Of a DNA stretch of 64,000 nt, positions 10,445-22,924 are shown piece after piece (position 1 is the first letter of the stretch; the number at the start of each line of letters is the position of its first letter). The translations under genes were made by a program, and so were the position numbers. Under the pieces are notes generated by a model. It was not told the DNA's origin, did no database searches, and saw only the letters and a list, made by a program, of their open reading frames with translations. Origin of the DNA: Saccharum officinarum (Eukaryota; Streptophyta; Magnoliopsida; Poales; Poaceae); NCBI GenBank assembly GCA_020631735.1, contig CM036159.1, forward strand, positions 15,291,511 through 15,355,510, given 5' to 3'.

Positions 10445-11044
10445 CTAACAAACCCGATGGAAGAAGATACTAAGACCGCCGTCGAAGCCGCCGCCGCTGT
10501 CTCCCGGCCATTCAGTGAGGTGGAACGACTCCGCGTCCGACGAGGCGACGATCCTCTCGAACCTCCCGCGCAGGTATTCCAACCCTCCGCCGGGCAGCCG
10601 GCCAGCGCCGGCGGTCACGGCCCGCAGCTTCTCCAGCAACCACCCCTCCGCATCCGACGGCCGCTCCCGCCTCGTCGCGTACCCGACGCGCGTGCCCTTG
10701 CAGTACACCAGCCACTTGGGCGAGTCGAGGAGCGCGCCGCCGGGAGAGGCGGCATTGGGCGCCCACTGGCGCTGGTACTCGAGCACGATCCTGCCCGCCG
10801 CGGCGATGTCCGCACCGCGGAGGCCAGCCGGCAGGTCGAGGACGAGGAAGTGCTCGTGGTCCACTGCTTGTGGTTGGTCCGTGGCGGGCCCGTGCTCCTG
10901 CAGGAAGAGGCGGACGCGGCGGTCACCGGCGGAGGGCACGAAGAGCGTGCCACGGACGATGGCCGATTTTGTGGTCGGCACCGGGGGCACGGGAGGAACG
11001 TGGAGGCGAGGACGCACCGGACGTGGTTCCACCACGCTAGCCAC
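10445..11044 (-). CDS. MIZ1-like protein (DUF617 family)
   Basis: The frame encodes about 199 residues of the MIZU-KUSSEI 1 / DUF617 family; Arabidopsis MIZ1 is required for root hydrotropism, and the biochemical function of the family is unknown. Conserved segments appear in family order: GTLF near residue 33, LDLPAGLRGADIAA, a segment ending WLVYCKGTRVGYATRR near 110-125, then GGLEYLRGRFERIVASSDAESF and the C-terminal GGLSIFFHRVC before the stop. A single exon is normal for this family. The 5' end is odd: the open frame has no ATG and its first usable codon is GTG at 11044. An ATG at 11052-11050 is out of frame by one base and meets a stop after four codons; another at 11130 is in the same wrong frame. 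A one-base indel near 11045, real or an assembly error, would explain this. High GC (about 70%) contrasts with the AT-rich flanks. Confidence 0.85.
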   Translation of the reverse strand: MASVVEPRPVRPRLHVPPVPPVPTTKSAIVRGTLFVPSAGDRRVRLFLQEHGPATDQPQAVDHEHFLVLDLPAGLRGADIAAAGRIVLEYQRQWAPNAASPGGALLDSPKWLVYCKGTRVGYATRRERPSDAEGWLLEKLRAVTAGAGRLPGGGLEYLRGRFERIVASSDAESFHLTEWPGDSGGGFDGGLSIFFHRVC

Positions 11045-11141
11045 GCGACATGGCAGCTGTAATGTGTCACCTCCTCGCCGGCGGCCTCGCCGGCGCCGCC
11101 GTCTTCAACTGGCACTACTGCAGGTGGCATGGGTCACGTAG

Positions 11142-11225
11142 TGCGCCCGCGTTCCGGGGACGTGGCGCGAAGAGTAGTTAGTTATGATACGTATTATAGA
11201 TGCGCCCGCGTTCCGGGGACGTGGC
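11142..11225. repeat. 25-bp direct repeat, 59 bp apart
   Basis: TGCGCCCGCGTTCCGGGGAC plus GTGGC occurs exactly at 11142-11166 and 11201-11225, just upstream of the MIZ1-like frame. Confidence 0.9.
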
Positions 11226-12241
11226 TTCGGACTCGTCTCAGGAAAATCGGAACCATATCGTTCACGCGAGAGTTATCTAATAAAAAACTATAGTTTTGTA
11301 ACTTTTGTAAAAGCTGTTGGTTAAAAAATAATAACATACACTCGACCAACCGTGTCTTTTATTTGTTCAAAAGAAAAAAACAAAGTCATCTAAACATGGA
11401 CGGAATAACTTGCCGCTATGACGTGCCATCGCGACACATAACCTTCAAAATAAAATCTTCATTGCCCATTATAGGTATTCTCAAATTTAAAAATAATGGT
11501 CTGAGATTCAATTTCTACGAATCTCCTAATCAGCAGTGATAGCTAGGCTGTGGTCAGCCATCTTGGCACCATAACTCACACACAAACGTCAAAAATCAAA
11601 TCTTCGTTATCTTCTCTATCTCCTAATATCCTTAATATAAAAATAGTGTCCAAAGATCAATTCTGGTGAACCTTAGGCGGAGGTAGGCAGGAGCAACGAG
11701 GAGTGCCGAGGAAAAAGAAAAAAACAACACCAAGGGCGCCAACACGATAGGGAGTATAGTCGTCCACATATTTTTGCAAGCGGATGCCTCCGTTTTTTCC
11801 TACGCAGATTGATTAAAAGTTAGGATAAGGAGTTGTTGGAGTGAGATTTTTTTTACTCTATCATTCAAAGAAAAAAAATTGAAGGTAGAGTAATTTCATA
11901 AGCTCTGTAGATGGACTCTTCATTTGAGTTTTTTTTAAAAAAAGGAAAAAACACCTCTCTAGCAACTTGGTAAAATAACTCCTAAAAAATAAGAAGGTGC
12001 TAAAACTCTCCCCACTAGTAACTTTCTGCGCTGATGGGAAGGGTGTATCTTCCCTGGCTCAATTTTTTTTTTTTTGCCTCTACCACGGTTTTCTCTATTT
12101 TTGCACGAATCCATGGAGTTTCCGACTTCCTCGCTGCTTATCGACCTTTGTTGTCGTCGCGCCTTGAAGGTACGAAGGCCTATCCAATTCTAGCCTCGCC
12201 CGACCACACCTGGATGGCTATGTTTGGCGGAAAAAAAAATT
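11226..12241. other. Non-coding stretch
   Basis: AT-rich and without a recognisable gene. A short open frame at 12034-12252 (+) has no family features. Confidence 0.4.
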
Positions 12242-14958
12242 GGGAGCGGTAAGACCGCACACTGTTTCCGTATGAGCCCCCGCTAGAACGATGACGCGTG
12301 TCCAACTAGGTCTGGGCCCGGTGGCTTGTTTCTGCTCCGCTCGGCTCGGCTCGCCTCGCGTACCATCAGTGCACCGCACCTCGGCTCGGGGAGTACCATC
12401 AGCGCCGTGGCTCGTTTCCTAGCTTTACGACTTCACATTCCTGTCAAGCCAAGCACTAAGTACCTAACCGCCGCAATCACAGGACCAGATCGAACTACAG
12501 GGAGGGGGTACGATAAGGATCGGCTGCCGGCGGCCGCCGCGGGAGCCGATTGCCGGTTGCATGATAAGGACAGGCGAAGTGGCCTCCGCCGTCCGAACTC
12601 GATCAAACGTCGACCAAATATCTTCACCATCTACTGCTGTAGCAGCCATCCCCGAGGTTAACAATGCCCTAAGCGATGGCGTTGTTGTTCATGTCCCAAT
12701 TGGTGATGATGCTGTTGACGTCAATTCTTCATATACGAGTGATAATAATGCAATATAGGTACGTGTGTGGATCACCTTGACGTCTATTTCGATGATATAT
12801 GATGACATATAGTTTTCTCGCAGAGGAATGTCCATGCTGCCACCGAGTTGACGCCCACATTGCCCGTGACTACGTCAGTTTCAGAGTTACCAGAATCTGT
12901 TGAGGTCTCTTATGTTGGTTCAACTATTATGTTTTAAAAAATATCTGGGTGTGGAATATTGATTTCTTGTCCATGACTGCTAGATAGTTATATTTTGATT
13001 AATATATATTGCAGACTGTAATGATTGAGATTTCTAGGGTGAATTTATTAGCTATGTAAGACATTTGTTCACATTTATATTGACTGAGATCGCTGTTGTG
13101 TTCTTGCTTATTGTAAATTTCTAATTTTCCTCATAACTGATGGATCATCTCATACACTGAAGTCAACATCAAGGCCAACACTGGAAAGGACATGATCATA
13201 TACTCATTACAGAACATGGAGATATATTTCGTAATAACCTCTATTTTTAAACGGACACATCCAATTTGATCACAACACTAAACTTGACTGAAATGCTACT
13301 CTAGATTACATAGTACAATGATCGTGTGCTCCAGGTTATCTTTTCTCCTTTTGCAAAATTTGGTCTGTAAAACTACTGCATAACTGCACTGGCGCCAGTA
13401 GCACCAGGTACCTGCTTGTGGAACTAGAACTGGAACTGCTCAGCAAGCCTCCTAAGGCGAGCAACAACAAGAATTATTTCTCAGGAAGCTAAGGCCATTA
13501 ATCAGAGTGCAATCGACAGAAAAATGTGAAAAGAGTCGTACCCAGTTGGTTCAGTTGTCCAGGACATACAATTTGCAGCAACATACAACATTCATCTTTC
13601 TTCAGTCATCCAGGACTGCAATTTTAGTTCTATACAACGTTATGCAAATTGCTGCTGCTATCCGAAACATCGTCCTCTTCCCTTAGCTTCTTTGTTTAAC
13701 CATTATAATATCCACTGCAGCAGGTTCATTGGTTTTGAAAGTACTGCAGGCTCAGGGAACTCTCCAAACTTCAAAACAATGTCTTGTGAAACCTGCACAA
13801 CATCTTCTCAGAACGGTTGCTCATTTCTAATTTCTTCAAAACACTCATGAATGATTCTTCAGGATGAAATAGCAGAGTCAATTAAATCATCACCTTCTGC
13901 ATATGAAAAACAACGCTCATCTCCTACACGGACACGGCTGTCCAGCTTGAGCCCCCAATGGTGCTGTCGACGCGACCATCTGAATCACCTGGGGTAAAAG
14001 CGAGATCGAGGCCGCGATGCGCCATGGTGGAGATAGTGCTATGGGTGAGGAGCAAGGTGGCGGGAGTAGGGGCAAGAGGCGGCATCGTCGGCAGTGGCGC
14101 CGTCGGCGGTGGCGATAGGGTACAACGTCTCGTGGATGTTATAGAGGATACGGTGATGCGGCGGCAGCAGCAATGGATGGAAACACATCGGAGATAAGGA
14201 TGCAGAGCCACGGACGTCTCCTCGAGCTGAGCTGCGCTGCGATGATGATCAAGGATGGTAACGGGGCGGATTCGGATCGGGTGGAGTCTCTGTGCATCCA
14301 AACCCGAAATCGAAACTCAAAACCGCACCAAACACTGATTCGGGTGATAATCCGTCCCCAAAACCAAACCCGTTGGATACCTGAAACCCGAATAGATACC
14401 CGAAACCCGCTTTGTATGGCAACATAGTAAGAGTAATAAGGACTTTCTATAAACATATGCATGATATATATATATACACGTATTTACATATATAAACAAG
14501 AGGCAACAAATAATAAATATTTTCATGAGTCAACATAGAATAAATTTAATAATCTAAGTAAAAAAAATTATTATTAGCATATTATAAAACATGAGTTTTA
14601 ATTCCAAATGATTTATTTCGGATATCCACGAGTGAAAAACCAAACCCGAAACTGAAACCGATTGGTTTTGGGGCCCGAACCCAAAAACCGTGGGTAAAAA
14701 ATCATCCCCGAACCCGAGCCCACAAGACCCGAAACTTGCGGATATCCAACCCGAAACTGCCCCGTTGCCCTCCCGAATGATGATACGCGAGGCGAGCCGA
14801 ACCGAGCGGAGGATGAGCCACTGTGCTGCGCTGATGGTACGCGAGGCGAGGCGAGCCGAGCAGAGCTGAAACGAGCCACGACGCCCAAACCTGGTTGGAC
14901 ACGTGTCGTCGTTCTAGCGGGGGCTCGTACGGAAACAGCGTGTGGTCTTTCCATTCCC
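12242..14958. mobile_element. 2.7-kb TIR element, Mutator-like in structure
   Basis: The left end (12242 to about 12410) and the reverse complement of the right end (about 14777-14958) match over about 170 bp, starting GGGA and including CTGTTTCCGTA(T/C)GAGCCCCC and GCTCGGCTCGCCTCGCGTA. Inside are exon-like pieces (12561-12757 and 12826-12905, with possible splice sites between them) and a GC-rich piece at 13924-14245. No transposase motif is seen. The pieces could be captured host exons or remains of a transposase gene. No target duplication found. A hAT MITE is nested at 14250-14776. Confidence 0.7.
14250..14776. mobile_element. Nested hAT-type MITE with 8-bp target duplication
   Basis: The left tip CAAGGATGGTAACGGGG and right-tip complement TCGGGAGGGCAACGGGG are equal in length and similar. 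ATGATGAT flanks both sides (14242-14249, 14777-14784). Subterminal regions are rich in ACCCGAAA-type repeats. Confidence 0.8.
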
Positions 14959-15764
14959 TGTCTGCCTCCTAGCCGTGCTAAAAAATATAGGCCACGTATT
15001 GTTACAAACAACTATAATGGTCCAACATTGTTCATAGGCAGCATTCCTCTTTTGCGCAAAGTAGTTGTCATTGTATCGGGACCTGGTCATAGGCTACATA
15101 TACTTACAAGCCAAGTAACTTGTAAAAGATCCAACTGATTTCCTTGTAACAAACTAGAAAAACCCGTATAGGATTCTCATGTGTAACCCAACCCTTTGGA
15201 CCATATATGGAGGAGTAGGGAGCCCCTGGTCAACGATATCCATATCTTCGACAAGCCAATCATATAATCTCTCCACGAACACCATCAACGCGACTTAGCA
15301 TGAGCGCAAGGCACATAGAAAAGCTTTCTCCACTGGACATAGAGTACTATGTACCTGAAGCAGTATAAATCCGTGTCCAGTATGTTACTCCTATTTTTCT
15401 CTAGCACAAAACACCGATCTACTTGTCGGAAAACCATGTGATAGTAGTAATCATGGACTTCTACAACATGCATTATGCATAGGAAAAGTCCACTACTCAT
15501 CCTAAACTTGCAAAGACATAAATGAAATTAATACAACAGCCACATTATAAAATATCACATACTATTGATGAACTGAACACATGCGAACCTCCAATGGAAT
15601 AAAGCTATACCGTACTTAGGATCATTAGCCAAATAGTCCTAAAACATCCTCTCGTGTCGTCGTTGTCTATTTCGATATATGACAATGATATATAGCGGGT
15701 GTCCGGATGGGTACGGACGCACCCAAGCCGCACCGAACCTGATCCGCCCATCTTGCACGCCATC
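14959..15764. other. Non-coding stretch
   Basis: No gene or repeat recognised between the TIR element and the gypsy LTR. Confidence 0.4.
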
Positions 15765-16954
15765 TGATGGGGACGTGATTCCCGATCTTCCGTTAGGTTC
15801 AAGATAACTATTGATTTGGTCGGAGAGCGACACACCGATCCGCCTTCAGATCACAAAGACCCGAACCCTGCAACCTTATCACCACGTCTTCTCTGGTTAT
15901 CAACTGTGTCACAATCCAGTTGACCTCACCACGAAGGCTAATCCCTGCTGCGAATCGAAGAACACAAGCAAGAACACGACAAAACACAACGTAAATAAAA
16001 TGACAATTGAGGATATATGATTGAGCACTAGAAGTTGGGGTCTCGTAAACTGATAACGGCGACTGTTCAAAGACAGATTGATCTAAAGCAAAACCCAAAC
16101 CCTAACATAGGCGGCGGCTAATGATTATAAAGCCTAAGGGCATCCAAGGACCCCTATTCATGTCGCTAAGAAGTCTTGACACGTTACAAGGCCCAAACGG
16201 CTCAAAAGACGGTGACGCAGCGCCCTGACAGATTCTGGACGTCAACTTGTTTCGACGATTCCTGTTGACTCCAATAGAATTTAGGCCTCAAACAAAAGCC
16301 ATTGATTATCTTATGAAATTATCTTTCCATCCATATGTGGATCATAAAAAACGGAATGCGGATGCGTCCTGCGCGTCCATTTTACTATAGACTGGTCCTG
16401 GAGCTCGAGATGGACTCGGACTTGATATGGATTGGGCCTCCAACTTGGCTTGGACGCCCTTGCCTAACTTCTAAGGTGGTGGCCAAGGAGGAGGACGTCC
16501 TTGGGCATCTCTTAGGTGTTCTCCATCTTCTTGGGGCGTGCTCCAACTTGGGCCTCGGTCCCAAGTGTAAATAACAAGCCCGTGACGACGCCGTAGCACC
16601 CGACAGAAATAGCGGCAGAATATCTCAATGATTTAGAGGTCTTTCCAATGTGATATTGAGGTGGAACCAAATCTATTTGAAAGCTTATCAAATAAGTTTT
16701 CCATCAAGTGCTAATTGACCTCGATCGCACTCCGGATGGATGAGTTATGGCCTTCCCAATGAAGCACTATCGGGCCACCGACGAACCGAAAGTTTAACTT
16801 TGATGGACTCGCGCTTTGAGACACATTTGTACCTATATTCAAATAACGACATGTATATGTGGAACCAAGTGAATTGTACCCAAAATTACTATGCAAATAT
16901 AGGAACGAGCACACCTTATAATCAATGGTCGTATCCGATAGTGTCATGTCCTCA
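15765..16954 (-). repeat. 3' LTR of the gypsy element
   Basis: 1190 bp; on the minus strand it starts TGAGGACATGACAC and ends GTCCCCATCA. It is collinear with 19765-20949 apart from small indels. Confidence 0.88.
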
Positions 16955-17598
16955 TTATTCTCCCCTTCTTGACAACAAACCGTCCTCAGTTTGAGCTTAG
17001 TTGGAGGACAGATTGTAGATAGTAGCCAGTATTGTTCTCCTTTTTTAAATTTAACATGTTGCTTTATAACAAAACTTGGGGATCTTGACATGACATGATT
17101 ATATCTATTGTAGACCTCAAAATTATCATATTGTTGCACAACAAAAGGAGATTTCAGATTTGAACAAATATAAACTCTATGTACCATATACTCTCCTTTA
17201 TTATTATATTTGTTAATAAAGTGAAATATACATCTAGATGACCATGAAAAATGAGCAAACCAAAATTTCTCTTCCAAAGTAGTAAGAACACACAGAGTAT
17301 CAAACTCAATATAACCCAAAGTATCTAAAGAATACAATAATTTTAGCTCATCTTTTTTAGCAGCAATGGGAAGCAAATTATTATTTTTAGCACAAGTATT
17401 TGGTTCCAAAATAAAAGCATAATGCTCATTCAAATTCTTATTTTCAGCACAAGTATTCGGTTCCAAAACAAAAGCATCATGCACATTCACTAATTGTGGC
17501 ATATGTATATTAAAAGCATTGTCACACAACTCTTCTTTATCACAAGCACTGTCAGAACAATTATTTTGTGACAAAGGAAATTCAGACTTTGTGTCCAC
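16711..17598 (-). CDS. Retrotransposon ORF of unknown function
   Basis: An uninterrupted 295-codon frame follows the gag-like region and reads on through the start of the 3' LTR for about 80 codons. It shows no zinc knuckle, protease or polymerase motif. It holds an internal duplication (LEPNTCAENKN and LEPNTCAKNNN). It may be a protein specific to this family of gag-only elements. It overlaps the preceding frame (17582-17941) by 17 bases. Confidence 0.5.
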   Translation of the reverse strand: MDTKSEFPLSQNNCSDSACDKEELCDNAFNIHMPQLVNVHDAFVLEPNTCAENKNLNEHYAFILEPNTCAKNNNLLPIAAKKDELKLLYSLDTLGYIEFDTLCVLTTLEEKFWFAHFSWSSRCIFHFINKYNNKGEYMVHRVYICSNLKSPFVVQQYDNFEVYNRYNHVMSRSPSFVIKQHVKFKKGEQYWLLSTICPPTKLKLRTVCCQEGENNEDMTLSDTTIDYKVCSFLYLHSNFGYNSLGSTYTCRYLNIGTNVSQSASPSKLNFRFVGGPIVLHWEGHNSSIRSAIEVN

Positions 17599-18450
17599 TA
17601 AATTTTGCTCTATTTATAGCATGAGTGGTGGATAAATTCAGCACACCACCAATTTGAACATTATCATATTTTATAGCAAGCATAAAAAGATCTTCTAGTT
17701 TAGGTACTTGGTGATTTTTATTTTTAATATCAACCTCTTTGTTTTTAGTAGAAACACTCTCTTTATGAAGTTGTACAATTTTAATCGAGTTTAAAATTTT
17801 ACCATGCTCCAAAGTGGGTGTGAGAGGTGGTGGTGAAGATGCTGCTGTAGCGGTGGAAACGACCACTCGTCTGCTTATCGCAGTCTCAATCTTCGTGAAT
17901 GCTTGCTCCACCCTTGCTAAAACCTGGTTGAAGGTTGTCACTAATGTTGGTCTGGTTATTTTGTTGACATACCTACAATTCTTTTTCTGTAAATATAGCT
18001 AGCTGAAACAACTGGTTTGTAGTGTTAAAATCTTTATAATAAACAATATCCTGAATTTCATGTCTCAAACCACCATAAAAACGACAAACTTTATCCTCCG
18101 GATCTCCTTTATCCCACAACATATTGCACACTTTTGAAACTCTACATAATATTCCTGGACAGACATATTACCTTGCTCTAAGTGTTGCATTTTACGTTTA
18201 TAAGATGGAGGAATAAAATGATCATGCATTGCTTCTTTAAGTCTATCCCATGATTGAGGTTGTTGATGCATATTGCCTAGTTCTCGCCATCAGAATTGAG
18301 CAAAATCTTTGAATTCCCTAGTGGCATATTTAACTCTATGTTTATCAGGAACTAGGTGTGAATTAAACTCTTGTTCTATAGCCATCTCCCAATCAAAATA
18401 TTTTTCTCCATTATAAAATCTAGAATAGAATGGTATGGTTAATTTACCTC
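17582..18450 (-). pseudogene. gypsy-type gag remnant
   Basis: The segments FDWEMAIEQEF, then SWDRLKEAMHDHFIPPSY and LEQGNMSVQEYYVEFQK match the retrotransposon gag domain in the usual order, followed by GLRHEIQDIV in another frame. A stop at about 18297 and a frame change at about 18100 break it. A second open piece (17582-17941, 119 codons) continues downstream. In an intact element the product would form the particle core. Confidence 0.78.
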
Positions 18451-18788
18451 TCATACCTTGATGATTATGATATATTTGTGATCGTTGATTTTTTTATCCG
18501 ATCCATCCTTGCAAACATCTGGTCCATGATTTCCTGCAATTCACACTTAAACAGAAACTCATTGTTTGATAGAATTCAAAAGAAATGTCCTGTCAACTAT
18601 TTATGGGTTGGTGGAATCACACTCTCACACGTCTTACCAAGCTTTTACGAGTGTTCTTACCAACGCAAAGCAGTTGACGGTACAACCGGTGGCTAGTTCA
18701 TGATACCTATGAGGGCGTGGCACTAAGATTGCAAGGATCTTTTTCTATACTGATCTGGAGTATATATGTGAAGCTTGGAAGCCACACA

Positions 18789-18914
<126 letters not shown>

Positions 18915-19749
18915 CACACAATTCAGTAACAGATAGCAATATTGAATAAATGTCGAGAGCACTTGTCCTAATTGCTAGCCTATATGTGTTCCTAACACCA
19001 GTTGTAAAACACAAGGGACTGAAACAAGTATGAAAGGTAGCAATGAAAATATGGACAAGGCAAAAGGCACCACAAATAATAGAGCTATCGAGTGTTCCTT
19101 ATGTGCTCCTTTTTTATCTCTTCTCTTCTCTTTTACTATTTTTTCTTTTCTTTTTTTCGTACAAATTTTTTCCTTGTTTTTGCTCTTTTGATATTTTTTT
19201 CTCAGCAAAGAGCACACAACAATAAATCCCAAAAAAATTGAGCTCAATTGGATGGCCTATAGAAAATTAGGATTGTGCTCCAAAAAGCATATCAAAACTT
19301 GTAGGCCTGCAAACTCGATTTTCCTGATCGAATTTCGCAAATCTAATTTTTATGAACCTAGCATTGCTAGGATGAAATGGATCTAAAATTTTCTGGCATT
19401 CTTCGTAGATATAAAATTCGCTCTGTTTCGAGTTCGGATGCAAAAGTTAAGACTGTTTTAAGTAAGCTGCTCAAATCAGGGTTTCAGTAGACACAAGATG
19501 CAAACTAATGGTGATACGGGATAACGACGGGTGGAGAGATCAATACAAACTAGAAAAGAAAACAATCTAAACTAGCAACAAGACCTTGACCTAGGACACA
19601 AACTCAACACGGTGGGCTCTAAAACTGAAATATGCAAAGGATATGTCACGGATGGTTGTAGGACAGAAACCAAATATGAAGGTGGACTATAGGACGAAGG
19701 TGAAAATCAAATAAACTAGGATAAATTTGAACTTGACGATATATCTGAG

Positions 19750-19762
19750 GCTCTAAATACCA
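19750..19762 (-). promoter_or_regulatory. Primer binding site (initiator Met tRNA type)
   Basis: On the minus strand, TGGTATTTAGAGCC begins two bases after the LTR's CA end. It resembles the TGGTATCAGAGCC site complementary to initiator methionine tRNA. Confidence 0.7.
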
Positions 19763-19764
19763 CT

Positions 19765-20949
19765 TGATGGGGACGTGATTCCTGATCTTCTGTCAGGTTA
19801 AAGATAACTATCGATTTGGTCGGAGAGCGACACACCGATCCGGCTTCAGATCACAAAGACCCGAACCCTGTAACCTTAGCACCACGTCTCCTCTGGTTAT
19901 CAACTATGTCACAATCCAGTTGACCTTCCCATGAAGGCTAATCCCTGCTGCGAATCGAAGAACACAAACAAGAATACGATAAAACATAACTTAAATAAAA
20001 TGACAATTGCGGATATATGATTGAGCACTATAAGTTGGGGTCTCGCAAACCGATAACGGCGACTGTTCAAAAACAGATTGATCTAAAGCAAAACCCAAAC
20101 CCTAACATAGATGACGGCTACTGATTATAAAGCCTAAGGGCATTCAAGGACCCCTACTCACGTCGCTAAGAAGTCTTGACATGTTACAAGGACCAAACGG
20201 CCTAAAAGACGGCGATGCAGCGCCCTGACAGATTTTGGACGTCAACTTGTTTCGACGATTTCCATTGACTCCAATATAATTTAGGTCTCAAACCAAAGCA
20301 ATTGGTTAGCTTATGAAATTATCTTTCCATCCATATGTGGATCATCGAAAACGGAGTCCGGATGCGTCTTGGTTGTCCATTTTACTATAGACTAGTCCTG
20401 GAGCCCGAGATGGACTCGAACTTGATATGGATTGGGCCTCCGACTTGGCTTGGACGCCCTTGCCTGACTCCTAAGGTGGTGGCCAAAGAGGAGGACGTCC
20501 TTGGGAATCTCTTAGATGTTCTCCATCTTCTTGGGGCGTGCTCCAACTTGGGCCTCGGTCCCAAGTCTGAATAACAAGCCCACGACGACGCCGTAGCACT
20601 CGATAGAAATAGCGGCAGAATATCTCGATAATTTAGAGGTCTTGCCAATGTGATATTGAGGTGGGACCAGATCTATTTGAAAGCTTATCAGCTTTCCATC
20701 AAGTGCTCATTGACCTCGATCGCACTCCGGATGGATGAGTTATGGCCTTCCCAATGAAGTACTATCGGACTGCCGACGAACCGAAAGTTCAACTTTGATG
20801 GACTCGTACTTTGAGACACATTTATACCTACATTCAAATAACACCATATACATGTGGAACCAAGTGAATTGTACCCAAAATTACTATGCAAATATAGGAA
20901 CGAGCGCACCTTATAATCAATGGTCGTATCCGATGGTGTCATGTCCTCA
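19765..20949 (-). repeat. 5' LTR of the gypsy element
   Basis: 1185 bp, homologous to 15765-16954, with the primer-binding site beside its inner end. Confidence 0.88.
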
Positions 20950-21438
20950 TCACCGTCTCCCTTACTCATCGTTATCCTTTCCTTGCTCACTCCCGCAACG
21001 CTCCTCCCATTCTACTGCGCTGCTTCGCCTGCCCGCCGGGACAGATGGCACACGGCCAACTCGTTGCCGTCCCGCGCTGCATGGCACTTGGCGGTGCTCC
21101 ATCCCTCCCTCTCTTCATCCCTCCTCCTGCGACCTCCATTGCTACCCCACGCCCCAGCGACCCTGCTCCTGCCCCCTTCCACCGGAGACGAGGACGACGG
21201 CGGCAGCTCCAACGAGGTAGGTCGGTCCTTCTCTGGATCTGAGCCCTCCTCCTCCTCTGGATCTGAGCCCTCCTCTTCCTCTGCTGAGGGACGCGGCGGT
21301 TGCTAGGTTCTGGCGAGCTTTGGGTCCTATTCTCTCATCCCTCCGGCGAACTCGAAGGTGATAGGGCCAAGGGCTAGAGCAGCTTGCACCTCAAATCCAT
21401 CCCTTTTGCTGTTTGTACATTTTTGCTGTTTTCTCCCG
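20950..21438. other. GC-rich stretch, no gene recognised
   Basis: A 128-codon frame (20920-21306, +) starts in the LTR and is rich in Ser and Pro; it contains a duplicated TCTGGATCTGAGCCCTCCTC. It has no domain I recognise and probably reflects base composition. Confidence 0.35.
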
Positions 21439-21820
21439 TGTTGCAATGAGTTTTTGTGATGTTGCAACAGATGATTTTCGAATGTTGCAATGGAATTTTT
21501 GGGTCGTTGCAACATATGTTTTTGCGATGTTGTAGTACTACTATTTGAGATATTGCAATACATAATGTTCGATGTTGCAGTATATATTTTTTTGATGTTG
21601 CAGTATATGTTTTTTTTGATGTTGCACTGTATATTTTTGCGATATTGCACCCATAATTTTTGATGTTGCAGTATATAATTTTTCAATGTTGCAGTACATA
21701 TTTTTTCGATGTTGCATTACGTGTTTTCGATGTTGCACTACATATTTTTGCGATGTTGCAGTATTTATATTCCGATATTGCACTATATAGTTTCTCCATA
21801 TATTTGCGACGTTACACTTG
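21439..21820. repeat. Minisatellite with TGTTGCA core
   Basis: About 17 copies of GATGTTGCA or close variants occur at 22-32-bp spacing, separated by T-rich spacers with GTATATAT. The minus strand stays open across the array in two frames, giving repetitive Asn/Lys/Gln-rich peptides that are shadows of the repeat. Confidence 0.88.
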
Positions 21821-22920
21821 AAGTGTATCCGTGCTCCTAGGACAGGGGGCGCGGCGGAAAAACGGGGTGCATTGGGGAACGGGGACAGGGGCGCGGTGGG
21901 GGAGCGGATCGGAGGACAGGGCGCGATGGACGCGATTTCTATTCCGTTCTATTCCGATACGCGGGGGCGTGATTCGTTCTATTCCAATACGCGGGGGCGG
22001 GCGGTTTTACGATGGGGAGCAACGTCTGGACACATCTTGCACGTCGGACGTCCGGGTGCTAGGAGCGTCGTTCGATATATATGATAATATACCTACGGAT
22101 AGAACCACCTTGGTTTTTCTTGCATGTTTCCTACAACTATGCAGCGCTAGACCAACAGAAATGATTACATAGTCATCATCGTCCGGTAATAAATCAGCTA
22201 TTCTTTTCACAAGCGAATTGTGAATGATCATACTGCCAACAGTAGTAGAAGTGTAGAACAATGAAAACAAGCTTTGACCAACACTAGAGTACCTAGCCTC
22301 TCCTCCTAGCCACCACTTGTAGGCACCAATGACCGGCCACAGGCACCGACCAAGCCTGAGCCGCCGCTGGCTTGGCTGCGGGTGACTACGACTGGCTGGG
22401 GAAATAAAGAACAGTTTGACTCCTTGTTAAGAAACTTCTCCCCCCTCCCTGGGTTCAATTCTTTTGAATTCTCCCCTCTGATCGATGGAGCTTCAGGAGG
22501 ACTTTTAGTGGAGTCTTGAACGACAGTTCGTATGCTGTATGCACTAGTCCAATTTACCATATGCAGATTACGGCCTATGTACACTACTGTCACCTCATAA
22601 AACACAGGAGGAGATTTCTTAAAGAAATTGCAAGACCGGATATAATATATGATATACATAAATGTCATCGGCTCGTCACACACACTTTATAAATAGCAAA
22701 AAACAACATCACCCCGGAAACCATAGGTCAACTGCTGCCACCTATATACGTACTTCTAAACTTGACCTGATAATGCAATAAATAGTACATCCCATGGTAT
22801 ATATATACGACGAAAAACGAAAACTTAAATTTCACGGCGTATAGCAGGATGACAAGAACACAAAAAATCCTGTACCTTGAGGAAGCAGTAGCATACAAAA
22901 CTGCAGTCCACATATACATA
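21821..22920. other. Mixed non-coding sequence
   Basis: A GC-rich patch at 21830-22060 has a local duplication (ATTCC(A/G)ATACGCGGGGGCG). The minus frame 22007-22270 has no family features. The rest resembles intergenic or primary-transcript sequence downstream of MIR171. Confidence 0.35.
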
Positions 22921-22924
22921 GGCT

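Noticed and set aside
10457..11141. Plus-strand frames of about 200 codons over the MIZ1-like gene
   Set aside because: They are shadows of the minus-strand DUF617 frame, which has the conserved motifs.
21439..21820. CRISPR-like regular spacing of a repeated core
   Set aside because: The unit is short and degenerate, spacers are similar T-rich sequence, and the DNA is plant nuclear.
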